DNA from: Russula earlei
Lineage: Eukaryota > Basidiomycota > Agaricomycetes > Russulales > Russulaceae
DNA: 64,000 nucleotides
Direction: 5' to 3'
NCBI GenBank assembly: GCA_025769875.1
Contig: JAGFNK010000013.1
Location: 124,001 to 188,000 of the forward strand
The translations under genes and the position numbers were made by a program. The notes under the pieces are model-generated. The model did not search any database and was not told the origin of the DNA. It was given only the letters and a program-made list of their open reading frames with translations. Position 1 is the first letter of the stretch; the number at the start of each line of letters is the position of its first letter. Below are positions 1-11,885 of this stretch, one piece after another.

Positions 1-934
1 AGCGTTCGGGCAAGAGAAAAGGATAAGGTTGGACCCCGCCGTGTTGAGAGTGACGACATTGTTGTACTTTTGGACTGGCTTTCCCAGTGATGCGGGAATC
101 GTGACGGCACCAAGAACTTGCACAAACTGGTGGTGACAATTAGATGACAATGAGAGGCGTGGTAAAAACGAGACTCACAGCATCAGTAACGTTAATATAA
201 GTCGGTGGCACTTCCTTCCCTTGTGCCCTCGCCTCTTCTATCTCCTTCATATCCCAGACGCTGAGGGTTGTACCACCTAGCTGCGCCCAAACTTCTCGCC
301 ATCCTTCATCTTTGGCGGGGTGGTGGCCGTCCGGTAAACGCTCGATCCTTCGAACTAGAGGACCAGACATGTAAACCTTGTGCGCATGGGCATGAGTCAA
401 ATTAACAACGGAACGGATTTCGGGGTGTAATTGCGGCGGCGGAGGTTGGCTTTGCCCCAGGGTTGGAAGAGATTGTACGCGGTCTAATGTCGAGGAAGGA
501 GGTGGATGTGGCTGGCGTGTGTCGGCCGAGAGTCGACCTTGTTCGTCTGCGGGGACTTGTCGCTGTTGACCGGGTTCAGCTGTGCGTGCGGGCATCGTGG
601 AAGGTACGTTATCATTGGGCTTGAGAAAGGCAAAGAAGGAACTGGATCGGGCGTGATTGCTACTCGTTGGGAGGGATGGCCGAAGGGCATATGAGCCCTG
701 TGACGGAGGAGCGTCGGTGGCCATCGAGCGTGGGCGTTCGGAAGAGACAAACTCGCGAGCGAGGGGAGAGGCTTGTCGTAACCGATTAAGTTGAGCAGGA
801 GGAATAAAACCATTGTTCCTGCTGTCCCATTGAGGCGTGGGTGAGCTTCCCGCAGTGGCCATCGGCGACAGATCGAGATCAAGTTGACGTTTGACGTCGA
901 ATGGAGTCAAGCCTGGGCAAGAACTAGAGCACAA
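1..934 (-). CDS. PH-domain protein, Skg3/Caf120-like (5' part; continues past the left edge)
   Basis: Exon 1 is 179..934 and exon 2 is 1..126, separated by a 52-nt GT-AG intron (127..178). The join is phase 0, giving NVTDA followed by FVQVLGA. The first 180 residues are Ser/Pro/Gln-rich and probably disordered. A PH-type fold then begins at about residue 190 (KVYMSGPLVRRIERLPDG, then a W-x-x-VWAQLGGTTLSVWD strand pattern). This N-terminal layout followed by a PH domain matches the fungal Skg3/Caf120 family, linked to CCR4-NOT and cell-cortex functions. The start at 934 is the first Met of the open frame; an upstream exon cannot be excluded. The assignment to the Skg3/Caf120 family is from memory of family sequences, so treat it as probable. 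Confidence 0.6.
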
Positions 935-2289
935 CCGCGTTCAGGAGCACCCGTGCACCGTTGCACCGTGGCGTGGTAGATGGCAGCCTACTTTCGTTTC
1001 CGCCGTGGGAATGTTTTCCGCCTTTGAGCATGCGGAAACCCGTTGCTCGCGCTCGCCCCTCGTCGCACGCACTCAATCACCGCGTTTTCGTTCTGGTTAT
1101 CGTAAGTGACGGAGGCTAATGTAGGACGTCCATGCACGACCCCGTTGTACTTCTCCGCGGGCCAATATTGGGCGTATCCAACTCCCGGTCCATCATCGGC
1201 AACAAAAAACGTCCCCAAAAATAAACTGGAACCGGGTCGTGCTGTCAGCCTCGCCACCTTCGTAGCTCCGGAGGCTGTACCGCATGAGCAAAAAGCCAAT
1301 GGAATCGCATATTCCCTAAATTTGCTTTCATCCCGGTCTTTTCATCCCGGTCGTTCGAGAAATAAATTCTTTCATTCGGTCAAATATCCCCGAATCAATT
1401 TCCACATTTTACAATGTCACATCAGGGCCAGATTCTTATGTTGAGAAAGTGACGCCACTGAGCTGGTTTCTAAATCGCAGGCGTTGCACTGAATTGTTGA
1501 GACACCAGCAGGATAGTCTATGAGTAGGTGGAAGTGGTCACGCTGGATGTGAACCAGCCACCAACCCCATTAAGTTGATGATGAGCAAAATACTTTTGAA
1601 GGTGGATCAACACGTGTACACGGCCTTGTTTCCAGCCGGTTTGCACTGATGGACGGTAGCCGTTTGCAGCAACACTTCACTCGACCGCTATGCGCCTTAT
1701 TAACAGCACAATGCGTGTCCCGAGGGACCACCTAGATTTTGGCTAGGAGAACGTCGTTTCTAGACTCGACAGAGATTGCTCCATAAGTGTTATGGCAAGA
1801 ATACGTTCATTTCCAAGGCGAGATTCGAGTTCTTGATGCGCTCGTGCTGCCCAGTCATCCGAGCTGACGTAGCGGTCGCCCTCCGAAGTGGCATCAATTT
1901 GCGCAAGTAGATCACTGACATTGAAGGATTTCTTCAGGGGAGGCGATTTCGGATACCGTCTGGCTTCCCATGGCCAGTAGCATCAGGGATGTCAAGATAG
2001 CTGGACGGATGAAACACGAGCAAATGACGGTTCGCAGATCATAAACCATGCGGATATTTTACGGAACGCCAATGTCAAGAGTCGTGCTTTATTGTGAACG
2101 TCTAGGACGAAAACTTGACGCGGGTCTAGACTTGTGTTTTTGAAACAAATTTTACATCCGACCAGCCTTGCGATGCCTGTACGATATCCTCTGGTGCATC
2201 AGGTTCCAGGTGGCCTTGCGCGTTCCTTCTCGCCCTAAGCAAGCCTCGGTGTGAGCACAACAGCAATCCAAATGATTGAAAAGTATGAC
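935..2289. other. Intergenic stretch with no recognised gene
   Basis: This 1.35-kb stretch lies between the 5' end of the PH-domain gene and the 3' end of COX11. The short frames on both strands show no recognisable motif and no plausible exon chain. It probably holds the promoter of the PH-domain gene and the COX11 3' region. Confidence 0.5.
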
Positions 2290-3170
2290 CTACTTGAAGA
2301 ACGTGTAGGACAGGACCACGTCATCTAGATTCCGACACGCGGGATCCTCGAGCACGTCTTTGTCGATGAAGAATAGTAGGGGCATATCGACCTCCTCCCC
2401 GGCCAACAGCTTCTGTTCCTCGAAACAGAAACACTCAACCTTGGCGAAATATGGAGCGATCTACGACGGCGGAAACGCGTTTGTTATTTATTCGTTTTGA
2501 GCCAGACACGCGACTGCTCACCCGGTCGGGGGTGACGTTGTACGTCGCTATACCGATCACGTCATGGTCCGCGTTGTTTTTCGCCTTGTAGAACGCGAGG
2601 CTGGTCTCGCCCGGTAACACCGTGACGTACTTCTGCTGAGGCGTGAATGTCCAGGGAAGCTGCTCGCTCCTGTCCGCGTTGAAGTGCACCTTGATGCGCC
2701 TCGCGTTCTCGACGGGCACCAGTCGCTCTGCCTCGAAACGCCCAGTGCCGACAACGGGCGTACCCGCAAACCCGGTCGCCGCACAGAACATACGATACAA
2801 CGGTACGGCAGCATAAGACGCGCCGACGGCAAGGATGATCTGTGGGTGGGTGGCCGGTTCAGGTTTGCGATACTGAGAGGGCGAAGCAAGGACGCACCAC
2901 GGCAGAGGTATACATGAGCAAACTCCGGTTTCGTTGGGCATATAGCTCGCGCGCAGAGACGAACCGGATCCGAGACGCCTTTGGTGGGGGACGCGTGTTG
3001 GTCGAAAATGGATGTTGACATGAAGCCAAACCTATCTTCTCCAGTCGCAGCCGCGAGTGTGGGCAACACAAAGGACGCAGTCCCACGCTGTTTGAAGAGG
3101 ACCGCGTACAGTTGAGGGGGTGAATATTGGCTCTTAATCCTAGCACAAGTCGTGTGGGTATGACCATCAC
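2290..3170 (-). CDS. COX11: Cytochrome c oxidase assembly protein Cox11
   Basis: Three exons (2898..3170, 2522..2839, 2290..2460) give 253 residues, with introns of 58 and 61 nt. Cox11 is an inner-membrane copper chaperone that delivers copper to the CuB site of Cox1. The N-terminus is Arg/Ser-rich and acid-poor, fitting a mitochondrial presequence. A single membrane segment follows RNRSLLMYTSAV and runs into SYAAVPLYRMFC. The conserved VTPDR-IAPYF stretch and the copper-binding motif VECFCFEEQ are intact, as is the family C-terminus (LLFFIDKD ... LSYTFFK). The start at 3170 has a second Met immediately after it. The gene is divergent from the J-protein gene at 3267, so the two probably share a short promoter of about 100 bp. 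Confidence 0.95.
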
Positions 3171-3266
3171 TGCCCGGGTGTCATCGGGCCGCTTTATTCC
3201 AAACCGTTAATTAACAGAACTGCAAAGCTTTTGAGTGGAGCTGGAGCGTATCTTTCAGCCTGAGCA

Positions 3267-4271
3267 ATGTCCAGAGATCCCTCTGCCTCAAACACTCCCG
3301 CAGAGTCTGGGGCATCCACTCCAGCGTTGTCCGACTCTGATCTAGAACGCCTTCTCAATCGTGAAGCCTCGGCCATCCAGCGAGAGCTCGAGGTCGAGCG
3401 TATCCTCAATGCTTTCAAGCTCAAGTCTGTTTTCATTTCTTCTCCTTCATAGGCACCATCTAGAATGTTCACCTCTCATGATTTCACTTGCAGTCCATAT
3501 GACACCCTAGACTTGGAAACGTCTGCCACTGCCGAGGAAATCAAGAAGAAATACCGGCAGCTCTCTCTCTGTCAGCTGCTTTCTCCCGAGAAATGTGGAG
3601 CCGTGTTCGCTGATGACTTTCTGCACATTCTTAACGTCTAGTCATCCATCCTGACAAGTGCTCACATCCCCGAGCTCCCGAAGCATTCGACGTGCTCAAG
3701 AAGGTAGACACATCCTCTCTCCTTCTCCAATAAGTGCCTGATCCTTTCCGACATTCAAGGCTGAGAGCGAGCTTGGAGATGCTGCGAAGCGTGAGGATCT
3801 CGACGCTGCAATCAACCAAGCCCGTTCGACTTTGCTCAAGGGACTGTCCTTGCCGACCTCGACTCCAGACGATCACCCGAAGCTCCGGGGTCTCACACCA
3901 CCTTTCAAGGCGCAGCTGAGGCAAAAATCGAAGGAACTACTGATTGAAGAGGAATTTCGGAGACGAAGGTGCGTCCATTCCCCCATGAGTGTATGGCCCT
4001 TCCGACGGAACGCTTGATCGCAGAGCTGTCAAGATGAACCTCGCCAACGAAGGCTTCGAGGCCCGCAAGAAGGAAGAGGAAGTCACGGCCAGGAAGCGCA
4101 AGGCCGAAGAGGATGCAAGGTGGGAAGGTAATGTCCTATCGTCTGTACGAGCCCCCCGCGACTCCTAAACCCATCTCCACAGAAACCCGGGAACAGCGCG
4201 TGGACAGTTGGCGCAGCTTCTCAAATACGTCGAAAAAGAAGAAGAAGCAGAAGGAAAATGTGCTTGGCTGA
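3267..4271 (+). CDS. J-domain protein, DNAJC8/Spf31-type (splicing-associated)
   Basis: Six exons (3267..3424, 3494..3570, 3642..3703, 3760..3968, 4024..4127, 4183..4271) give 232 residues. The J domain begins NPYDTLDLETSATAEEI and contains the HPD tripeptide (SLFIHPDK), which is split across the exon 2-3 junction. A charged helical region rich in Lys, Arg and Glu follows. The C-terminus carries the DNAJC8 signature ETREQRVDSWRSF and a Lys-rich tail. Known homologues associate with the spliceosome (S. pombe Spf31) and stimulate Hsp70. Length and domain order match the family. All junctions keep frame, including the split N (exon 1-2) and R (exon 4-5) codons. Confidence 0.9.
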
Positions 4272-4660
4272 GGTCTTACTCCGTTCCAGAATCCGCGCAG
4301 TGTCTGTACTAGTTCACATCCCGCCTTGGTAACTAATGATTAGATGCCGCCTTACGTCCAGCAACGTGTGGGCCGCATAATTTCGTTTTGCTCCAAAAGA
4401 TACTCCTGTTGAGGCCCTTTGGCCGCGCTGCCCGAGTGCTTCGACCACTCTAATGAACCCCAAATTCCATATGATCAACCGCAAATGGGCTCTATCAACA
4501 CCGGATGCTTTACACTTTATTAGCACTGCTCTCTTCCGAGCCGACCAGTTATGAAAATGGACCTGTCCAGAAATCTCTCTGGTGTAGGCACTTGCAAAAA
4601 CGGTTCGAACGACGTGGTATCAATATTTCATCAGCATATAAGTAAACAGAGTGGAGAAGG

Positions 4661-6275
4661 TCAGTCATCAGACCCAATACTGATTACGTCGTCATTGTCA
4701 ATGGGACGCTGTGTGCGTTGGCCTTCAATTATCTCAGCAGAAATGTCAATCATGGATCCATCGATTTCGATCTGCCGTTCAAGCGTACGCACTGGTGCGA
4801 CTCCAGGCCCTCTTGATGTGTTCTCCTTGTCATCCTCATCATCAAGGGAGATTATCTCGGTGTGCGAGTGGCTCCGCAGAGTGACGGTCTGTTGCGAGGA
4901 CTGGGACAGCAAGGCCTCTGACCGGTCAAGCTCGCTGGCGGCGCGTGAGATGAACGAAGCGTCGATGCCATCGTGTCCAAAGTACCAGTCCGAGCCGGGC
5001 TCTTGGGGCTCGTCAGCCAATGGTTCTGTGGGAGCTCGCGTCGGCGACAGCCTCATTGGGGCGAGCATGGCCGCGGCAGGCGTCGAGAAGTATGGCGAGG
5101 CGGCTGGCGGATTGCGATTGGTGGAAGCCGCAGAGGAGTGAAGCTGCTGCCCACTCTGCACACGTGGTCGCGGATGACGGGGCTGTGTGTTGACCGTGGG
5201 AGGGGGAGAAAGTCGAACGGTCTCAATGGATGGTCCTGAAATCGGCAGCATGTTTGGTCGAGCTACTGCTTCGACCTGACGTTGCGCCGTTCTCCGTGCG
5301 TCAGGCACATCTGTCGGGATGTGTGTCGGCACATTTTGGACTGCTAGCGCAGGGGCGTGGGCAGGAGCAAGAGGGGATTTGTGCCTCACGACGTCCCACG
5401 TCTTCCTCACCCTCATCCTCAGGCTCATTCTGGGCGTGCGGGCTGACATGGCTGTCAGTATTCTGAAGGCCAGTCGTTGTGGAAAACTTACTCCAAGCGC
5501 AATCGAAGTCCTCTTACAAAGTTACTGTCACGATTCACATCGAGATCTTCCACGCCATAGCCCTTGAGAATGATATTCCTTGGCTCGAGGAAGGCGATGC
5601 CGTGTCGGATGGACACATTCTTCAACTGTATCTGAACAATTTTGTGACTATGGCCTTCAACGGGTCGTCTCACCTGTCCAGGAAGCGCGTACCTTGTACC
5701 CGAGGGGGGTATTTTCGAGATCCAACTGGGGGATCTTTCTATATTCTATCGCGTTCAGTTTTATTGCCCCGTCACTAAGCTCCAACCGCAACATCGCACG
5801 TGGGTAGTTGGGCACTGGCCCTTCGTCGGCCTCGTCCTCGTTATCACCCCGCGCGAGGCCTGAGAGATCAGCGCGGTCTATCTTTGCCTGGCGGACGTTC
5901 ATGAGGCTGAACGCGCTGTGACCTATCTCCGTCAGGGCCATGATTTGTACCATGATGGGCGGGCCAGACAGTGTGCCCTTTTGGAGGCCGGCGAGGTCAT
6001 GAGGGAGTCCGGTGCCATGAACCATCGAATCGGTGAGATCCGACATGAGGAGCTGAGACTCGACATGCTCCTTTATGCCATCCATATCGGTGGCAGGGTT
6101 CAAATCGTGCTCCTCGATCACCCAGGCGTAGCATTGCGAAAGCCAGCTCTAAATGGCACTCGGTCAACGGAGCGTGCCACAAGACGCCAGACACGATAGA
6201 GCGACGAACCTCGTCCACGGCGGGTCTCGGATAGGCCTGCCTTAGCCACTGTACGAGCTGCGGTGGAGGCTGCAT
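4661..6275 (-). CDS. RMI1: RecQ-mediated genome instability protein 1 (RMI1)
   Basis: Four exons (6210..6275, 5693..6148, 5492..5631, 4661..5462) give 487 residues. RMI1 is the OB-fold partner of Top3 and the RecQ helicase Sgs1/BLM in double-Holliday-junction dissolution. The N-terminal helical part (QLVQWLRQAYPRP, then SWLSQCYAWVIEEHDLNP) is followed by the OB-fold core YPRAMLRLELSDG, the conserved IEYRKIPQLDLENTPLGYK, and FLEPRNIILKGYG. Beyond about residue 220 the protein becomes a long Pro/Ser/Asp-rich tail with no recognised domain. It looks disordered and is longer than the short yeast Rmi1. The last intron needs the acceptor after GGCCTTCAG at 5463; the nearer AGs break frame. The start sits about 120 bp from the divergent acyltransferase gene. 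Confidence 0.9.
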
Positions 6276-6392
6276 CGACTGTCGACTCCGTGCTTCTGTG
6301 GCGTGCGTTCGACGACACGGCGTCACCGTGAGCGGTGTCTTACGAGTTCGAGACAGATAGCCGACCGAAAATCCCCCATCATCGTCTGGCTT

Positions 6393-8945
6393 ATGCAGGC
6401 CCGCCGAGCGACCTATTCCCACCATGCCACTCTCTCTACAGTAACCACACTCTCGTCCTCTGTTCATCGCCGCATGGCCCCGTCCGCTCCATCACGTCGG
6501 GCCTACAGCGCCGCTGCGAACCGCCTTCCCACCTTACCGCGCCTTCCTGTGCCTGACCTCCACCAGACGTTGTCCAAGTACTTGCGATCATTGGTTCCCG
6601 TGCTCCAGGAAGACGAGGCTCGCGGAGGTGCCCCATGGCGGTCTGCGCTGCAGGAGAGGCAGCGGTGGGCCGTCGAGTTTGAGGGCGGTCTTGGGGCTAG
6701 GTGTCAAGAGCGTTTGCATGGCAAGTTCTGCGAGAAAAAGGTGCCCTCTCCGTCGCCGCTGACGCGTATGAGAAAGCTCTCGATAGGTCCTCTCCTCGTA
6801 ATTGGTTGGATGATAATATATGGCTGAAGAAGGCGTACCACGAGTGGCGCCTACCTCTCCTGATACATTCGAATTGGTGGCTCGCGTTCTTCAACGACGA
6901 CCGCATCCCAGAACACGCCCTACGTCAACCTCCGTCTTCGGAGTCTGCACAGATAACACCCTGGCAAGTCAGACGTGCTGCGTGGCTTACGTTTAGACAT
7001 CTAGAATTCAGGGACGGCCTAGCACGGCGAGTACGGAAACGTTTGCGTCTGATTGTCACTCTGATCGTCGTTTGACCGCAGTCAAGAGATATACCCTAAT
7101 ACTTCCCGTACCGGTGAATTTCCTCGGCACGTATGCCCGTATCATCTCGCTGAGTCTTTGTCCAGGATTGTGGTTTCAGGAGGCAGTCGCGAAGATATTC
7201 AATACTTGTCGTATCCCCCAGCCCCACTGCGATTCTTTGAGTCCTCAACCGCCATCCCATGTTCCCAACGCTCGAAAAATTCTGGTCATGGTCAACGATT
7301 GGACTTACGCGGCTGAAGTCTACGACGAGAATCGACGTCCGCTCCCTGTCCACGATATCGAGCAGCGCTTGAGAAGCGTAGTCCACGACGTAACGCAGCG
7401 CATACAGGCCGGAGAAAGTGCTGTTCCTGTCGGTATATTGAGTGCGGACCACCGAGACAACTGGACAGAAGTGCGCTCGTTCAATTAATTTGTGTCCATG
7501 TGGCAGCTCACTCCATCTAGAACCTCCGATATCTCCTCTCTCTCTCCCCTACTAACCTAAAAACCCTTCAAGTCATCCAACAGTCGATCCTCGCCGTATG
7601 CCTTGACTCTCACACCCTTGGCCTTCATCCCCATACTCACTCACAAACCTTACGTTCCGCACCCGCCGTCAACTCGCCCGCGGAAATCGACTGCCACCTG
7701 CACAACATTCGTTCCTCTATCAATGCACGTAATCGGTGGTTCGACAAGGGTTACACCATTATTATCGAGACGAACAGCCGGGCGGGGGCTATGGGCGAAC
7801 ATTCACCGTGCGACGCGCTCGTGCCCAGTATTGTCGCCGACTACGCCGTCACTCAGTCCATTGTCCCGGAAATGTTCTCGCTGTCGGAGCCCCCTTCATT
7901 TCCTTCCGACCGCGATCTCAATGTCACGGGATGGGAGAGATTGGACTGGGTTACGGACGCACATATCGAGGCGGAGTGCGTCGCCGCTGAATCGCGCGCG
8001 CAGAGCCTCATAGCAGACTCGGACGACAGCGTCCTCTGGTTCTCCGACTATGGCGCAGACTGGATCAAGTCCATAGGTACGTCTGGACTCCACTGCCGCT
8101 CGTGAGACGTATGCTGACGTGGTCGGATCAACGCAGCTGGCCTGTCCCCGGACGCGTACGTGCAGATGGCCCTTCAACTGGCATGGTACAGGTCACGCGG
8201 AGGCTTCACTGCCACGTACGAGACTGCCCTCACGCGTGCCTTTGACAAAGCTCGCACGGAGACGATACGTACCCTCAGCGAGGACTCTCGCGCGTGGGTC
8301 TTGTCGATGACCGACGCGACGGCCACCGTGCGTTGCCCCTTTCTTCGTTCCGTCGCTTGTTCTGATCGATAGCCAAGGTGGCGACGAGGCTCGCGCTCCT
8401 CCGTCGCGCCATAAAGACCCATAATTCCCTCACGCGTGAGGCGGCAACCGGTCGCGGTATCGATCGACACTTGCTCGGCCTTCGACTCATGATGCGTCCC
8501 GATGCGGGCGAGCGGGCCGCGTTGTTCGACGACCCGCTGTTTGAGCGAAGCCAGGAGTGGAAGCTGAGCACGAGCGCCCTCAGCGCCGGGCCTCTATTTC
8601 GCGGAACGGGGTGCGTTACACCTATCCCGATGCGGCGTCAGAAGCGAAGGGCTGACCGTTGCGGGATCTAGCTTTGGCGCTCCGTATCATGACGGGTACG
8701 GCATCAACTGTGAGTCGTTCTTCTCTCTCCCGATCGCCACGGGCCCAACAAAATCAACCGTCTCGTTCGCCGCAGACCTCTGTGGACCAGACCTCATCAA
8801 GTTCGGCATCGAATCGAAATTCTCCTGCGCGGAGACATCCACGCGCACATTCCAAAACGCGATTGCGAGCGCGCTTCGCGAGATGAGGCAACTTTGCTCG
8901 CCAGAGCCGATTCGTAGGGACGCACCCGCAGTCGCTCGGTTGTGA
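6393..8945 (+). CDS. Carnitine O-acetyltransferase (Cat2-like, dual-targeted)
   Basis: The enzyme transfers acetyl groups between CoA and carnitine for shuttling between mitochondria and peroxisomes. Exons: 6393..6720, 6777..7026, 7082..7113, 7166..7470, (7507..7528), 7573..8076, 8137..8327, 8378..8610, 8672..8709, 8776..8945; about 690 residues. Supporting motifs are LPRLPVPDLHQTL near the N-terminus, WLDDNIWLKKAYHEW, NSNWWLAF-like HSNWWLAF, KIFNTCRIP, the active-site histidine motif GEHSPCDALVPS, and GPDLIKFGIESKFSC near the end. The N-terminus is Arg/Ser-rich with almost no acidic residues (mitochondrial presequence). The last residues ARL form a PTS1-like peroxisomal signal, as in yeast Cat2. 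Introns 6721..6776 and 7027..7081 use GC donors (G|GCAAGT and G|GCGAGT). The junction around 7471..7572 has no good donor (see findings). Met 6474 is an alternative start. Confidence 0.88.
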
Positions 8946-9097
8946 AAGTCATAATTCCATTTTTACCACCGCTCATTCACACAAGCCATAGCACTAAATA
9001 GAAAATACATGCACAAGGGCATGCGCGCGCACAACTTGCGCGCTTTAATCCTCCCCCCACCACCGTTTTCTCTGAGACCCAGCCCTCCGGCCTCACC

Positions 9098-11885
9098 TTA
9101 CTGAAACCTTCCATCTTCGAGATCTTTGCAAGTGAGCCAAGCGCCAGGCCGACTGCCCAGCTCTTCGGCCATCTTTCCGACGAGCGAAGTCTTTTCCTTT
9201 GCCTCCAAGGAAGGCCCTGCTCGACACAATGTACATGCCGCGCTGGCACCGAGTGAGCATGACATTGGTGCGACGCATGCTCTTCAAGAATCCCGAGAGC
9301 CTTGGTGCGGACTACGGAGATGATGATGACGTGTTCCTCGTTTCCTGTTTCCGTGTGCCAGTTATGGGCGACTCCGCAGGAGCGCATAGAGACGGGGGTA
9401 CGGACCTTGGAATGAATCAACATTGAAGCACTTGTCTCCCCAGTGAAGGCCTAGATTCTGAAGTGCCTTCTCGAGCGCATTTCGCTGAGCAGTCATAAGG
9501 CGTAATAATCTTATAGGGTATATCTGCCTCTTGCAGGTAATGGGCAAGAAGCACGATCGCGTCGACTTCTTTCTGGTTCTGAAGGTGGTACGGAGTCGCG
9601 CGGTTGGATTGGCCCGCTCGCTCTCTCGAAAAGAAGGGCCACACTCACAAACGAACTCTTTCCGTCCTTGTCCAGCTGCTCGATACCATCCACATCGACG
9701 AAGTGGCAAGCGACGACATCAGACTGGATGGGATGTTTTGGATTCGACTTGAGATCGCCATCATAGACATATTCGGATATGAAGTCTCCGATCTGTGGCG
9801 GCATACGATCTTGAGGGCTTAGGTTAGCGAGTTGCGCACTCCGCATGGCGATCGGGTACAGTACACTGAGTGTTTAGGAACACGAGCGACTCTCTCAAAT
9901 GAGGGAGTTCGAAAATCGATTGCAAATCGCCAAGATCGTCTTGGCCATGGGGCGGTACTACGAAGCGTTGAGCGTCGGATGGACAGGAACTGGAGTAACG
10001 ACTTACGCTGCTTGTCATCTCCAATGAAGCATAACTTGCGCAGCGTCGCGCCAAATGACTTGAACAGTGGGAGATACTGTCCTATCTCGATTTGACTCGC
10101 CTCATCAATAATGACGTGCATTACGGGAACATATTGGGTGAGCCCGAACTCTTGGAGTTTTGGGTTTGATATCATGCTGAGGGTGCATAATATCACCTGA
10201 GCGCCTTGAAGGGCCTTCATGAGGCCACCTCGCTTCGGTAGCTTGTGAGAGAGAATAATGTTTTTTTCAACTTTTTCGTATAGGTGTTCGTGCCTTACAA
10301 CATGGTTAAGACGAATAACTTCATACGAAACCAGCCACTCACCATTCGTAATGGAAATCTCGAGAGACGAGGAGCTTAAAATCAAAAAATCCAATTTTGG
10401 CCAGTTTTTCGGCAATGTTTTTCACCGCAACATTCGACTGAGCCATGAGCCAGATACCCCTCTGTCCAGCTTCGATAGCAGAAAGCACATAAGTAGCAAT
10501 GACTGTTGTTTTGCCAGTGCCAGGAGGGCCTTGAACCAGAGTGATAGGGCAAGAGGAAAGCATGTTGGTGATGGCGGACTGCTGTGAGTCATTGAGTGGT
10601 GCGTCTGGGTGCTCTTTGATTTCTACGGTGGGAGAATCAGAGGGAGGGTTAAAAGACTCCGGCCAATTGACAGGTTGAGAGGGTAGCCAGAGCGCCCTCA
10701 TCCAGTGGTTATCAAGCAGAGGAAGATTTCCTTGTAGCATAGATAAAATTGCTCCGCTCCTGTCCTGCTCAGCTCGCGTAGGAGTATCTTTACCAAAAGA
10801 AGTTAGGGTCATAACGTCTTTACCCTCCAAGTCGAGTGCCACTTCTATAAGGCCAGATTTGCCCCTAAAATTACTTGTACCACCAAGGAGGGAAAAACCC
10901 TGAGCTAACTCGACCTTAGTTCTCTACGAAAAAAAGAGTCAGAACCATCTCCAAGTAAAAGAATAAACACGCACAGAGGAATTATGTACACGGTTTGAGT
11001 AGCGTTGCGATGTTGCAACCATCCTGTTCTTCTTCGGGTCCCAGTGGGTGTTGATCTCATGGGTGACAGATCCAGGCTTCATGTTGTCCTGTCGGAGCAT
11101 GTCATGTGCCAGTTTCTTCAGAAAATCCAATTCCTTGTCAAAGGGTAAGACACGATAGAAAATCTGATAAAGAGATATCTTACATCCTCGGAGAATGCTT
11201 TCATATCGACTTTTGGGGATTTATAAAACAAGTCTTGAATCCCACCGTAGTCGTATCGTCCAACATAACTGGAAAGCCACGCCCGCTGCACCAAAGCAGT
11301 CAAGTCCTTGTGCTTGTTGGACTTGTAGATAACGTCTTCGAAGGCTTGCACGATGTTTTCTGAAAATATGGGGAATGCGTCGCTTATGACCGCTGTAAGT
11401 GTGGTCACAATGGAACGGTCCGGGATTCGGAGGGCTGATTGTATGTCGATTGCGTCGGTGAGACGCAGGTAATGATTGTGGTATAATGAAAGCGCCAACG
11501 GCGCGATGTCGAACGCAAAGAGGGTACGGAGAGGGTGGCATAAAAGCTCTTCTTCAAGCATCTTACGGCGTTCGACATTCCGTGGCCGAATGGCACCGCT
11601 CGTTGCGCCATCGTCACGATAGGTCTTTGTGCTATGGAAGTTGATTACCAGAACCCGAGTATCATATGCGCAAGCGATGGCTGGCAAGCCGCCCGACTGA
11701 GAATAAGCCGGGGAGATGCCCACGGAACGGGGAGAGTTCGGGTCGGGCCCGAGAAGCCACTGGAGGTGGTCCGATTCAAGGCTCTTTTCGTGAATGACGC
11801 GAGCTTCGATGCTACCGATACGTTCATCGATAAGCGTCTGGATAAACATAAGGGGCTTGGAGTTATCGTCCGACTCGCGAGGCAT
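9098..11885 (-). pseudogene. SF1 (Upf1/Sen1-like) helicase gene with three single-base frame breaks near its 3' end
   Basis: Eight exons (11184..11885, 10975..11133, 10343..10923, 10007..10293, 9865..9957, 9649..9809, 9406..9578, 9098..9344) would give about 799 residues. The first 235 residues have alternating hydrophobic strands (AIACAYDTRVLVINFHS ... LFAFDIAPLALSLYH) suggesting an RNase H or 3'-5' exonuclease-like fold; this is inference. The helicase part has Walker A GPPGTGKTT, the DEAS motif IIDEASQIE, GDDKQLPP, QYRMPPQIGDF and NVMLTRCQRG. Frame is lost at three points, each explained by one extra base: near 9495 (before QRNALEKAL), near 9290 (before FLKSMRRTN) and near 9215 (before the LVGKMAEEL-like end). 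Together they add three bases. Either this is a recent pseudogene or the assembly has insertion errors. All upstream exons are clean. Confidence 0.75.

Noticed and set aside
4551..5141. 196-codon plus-strand frame
   Set aside because: Antisense shadow of the disordered RMI1 tail, Ser-rich and without motifs.
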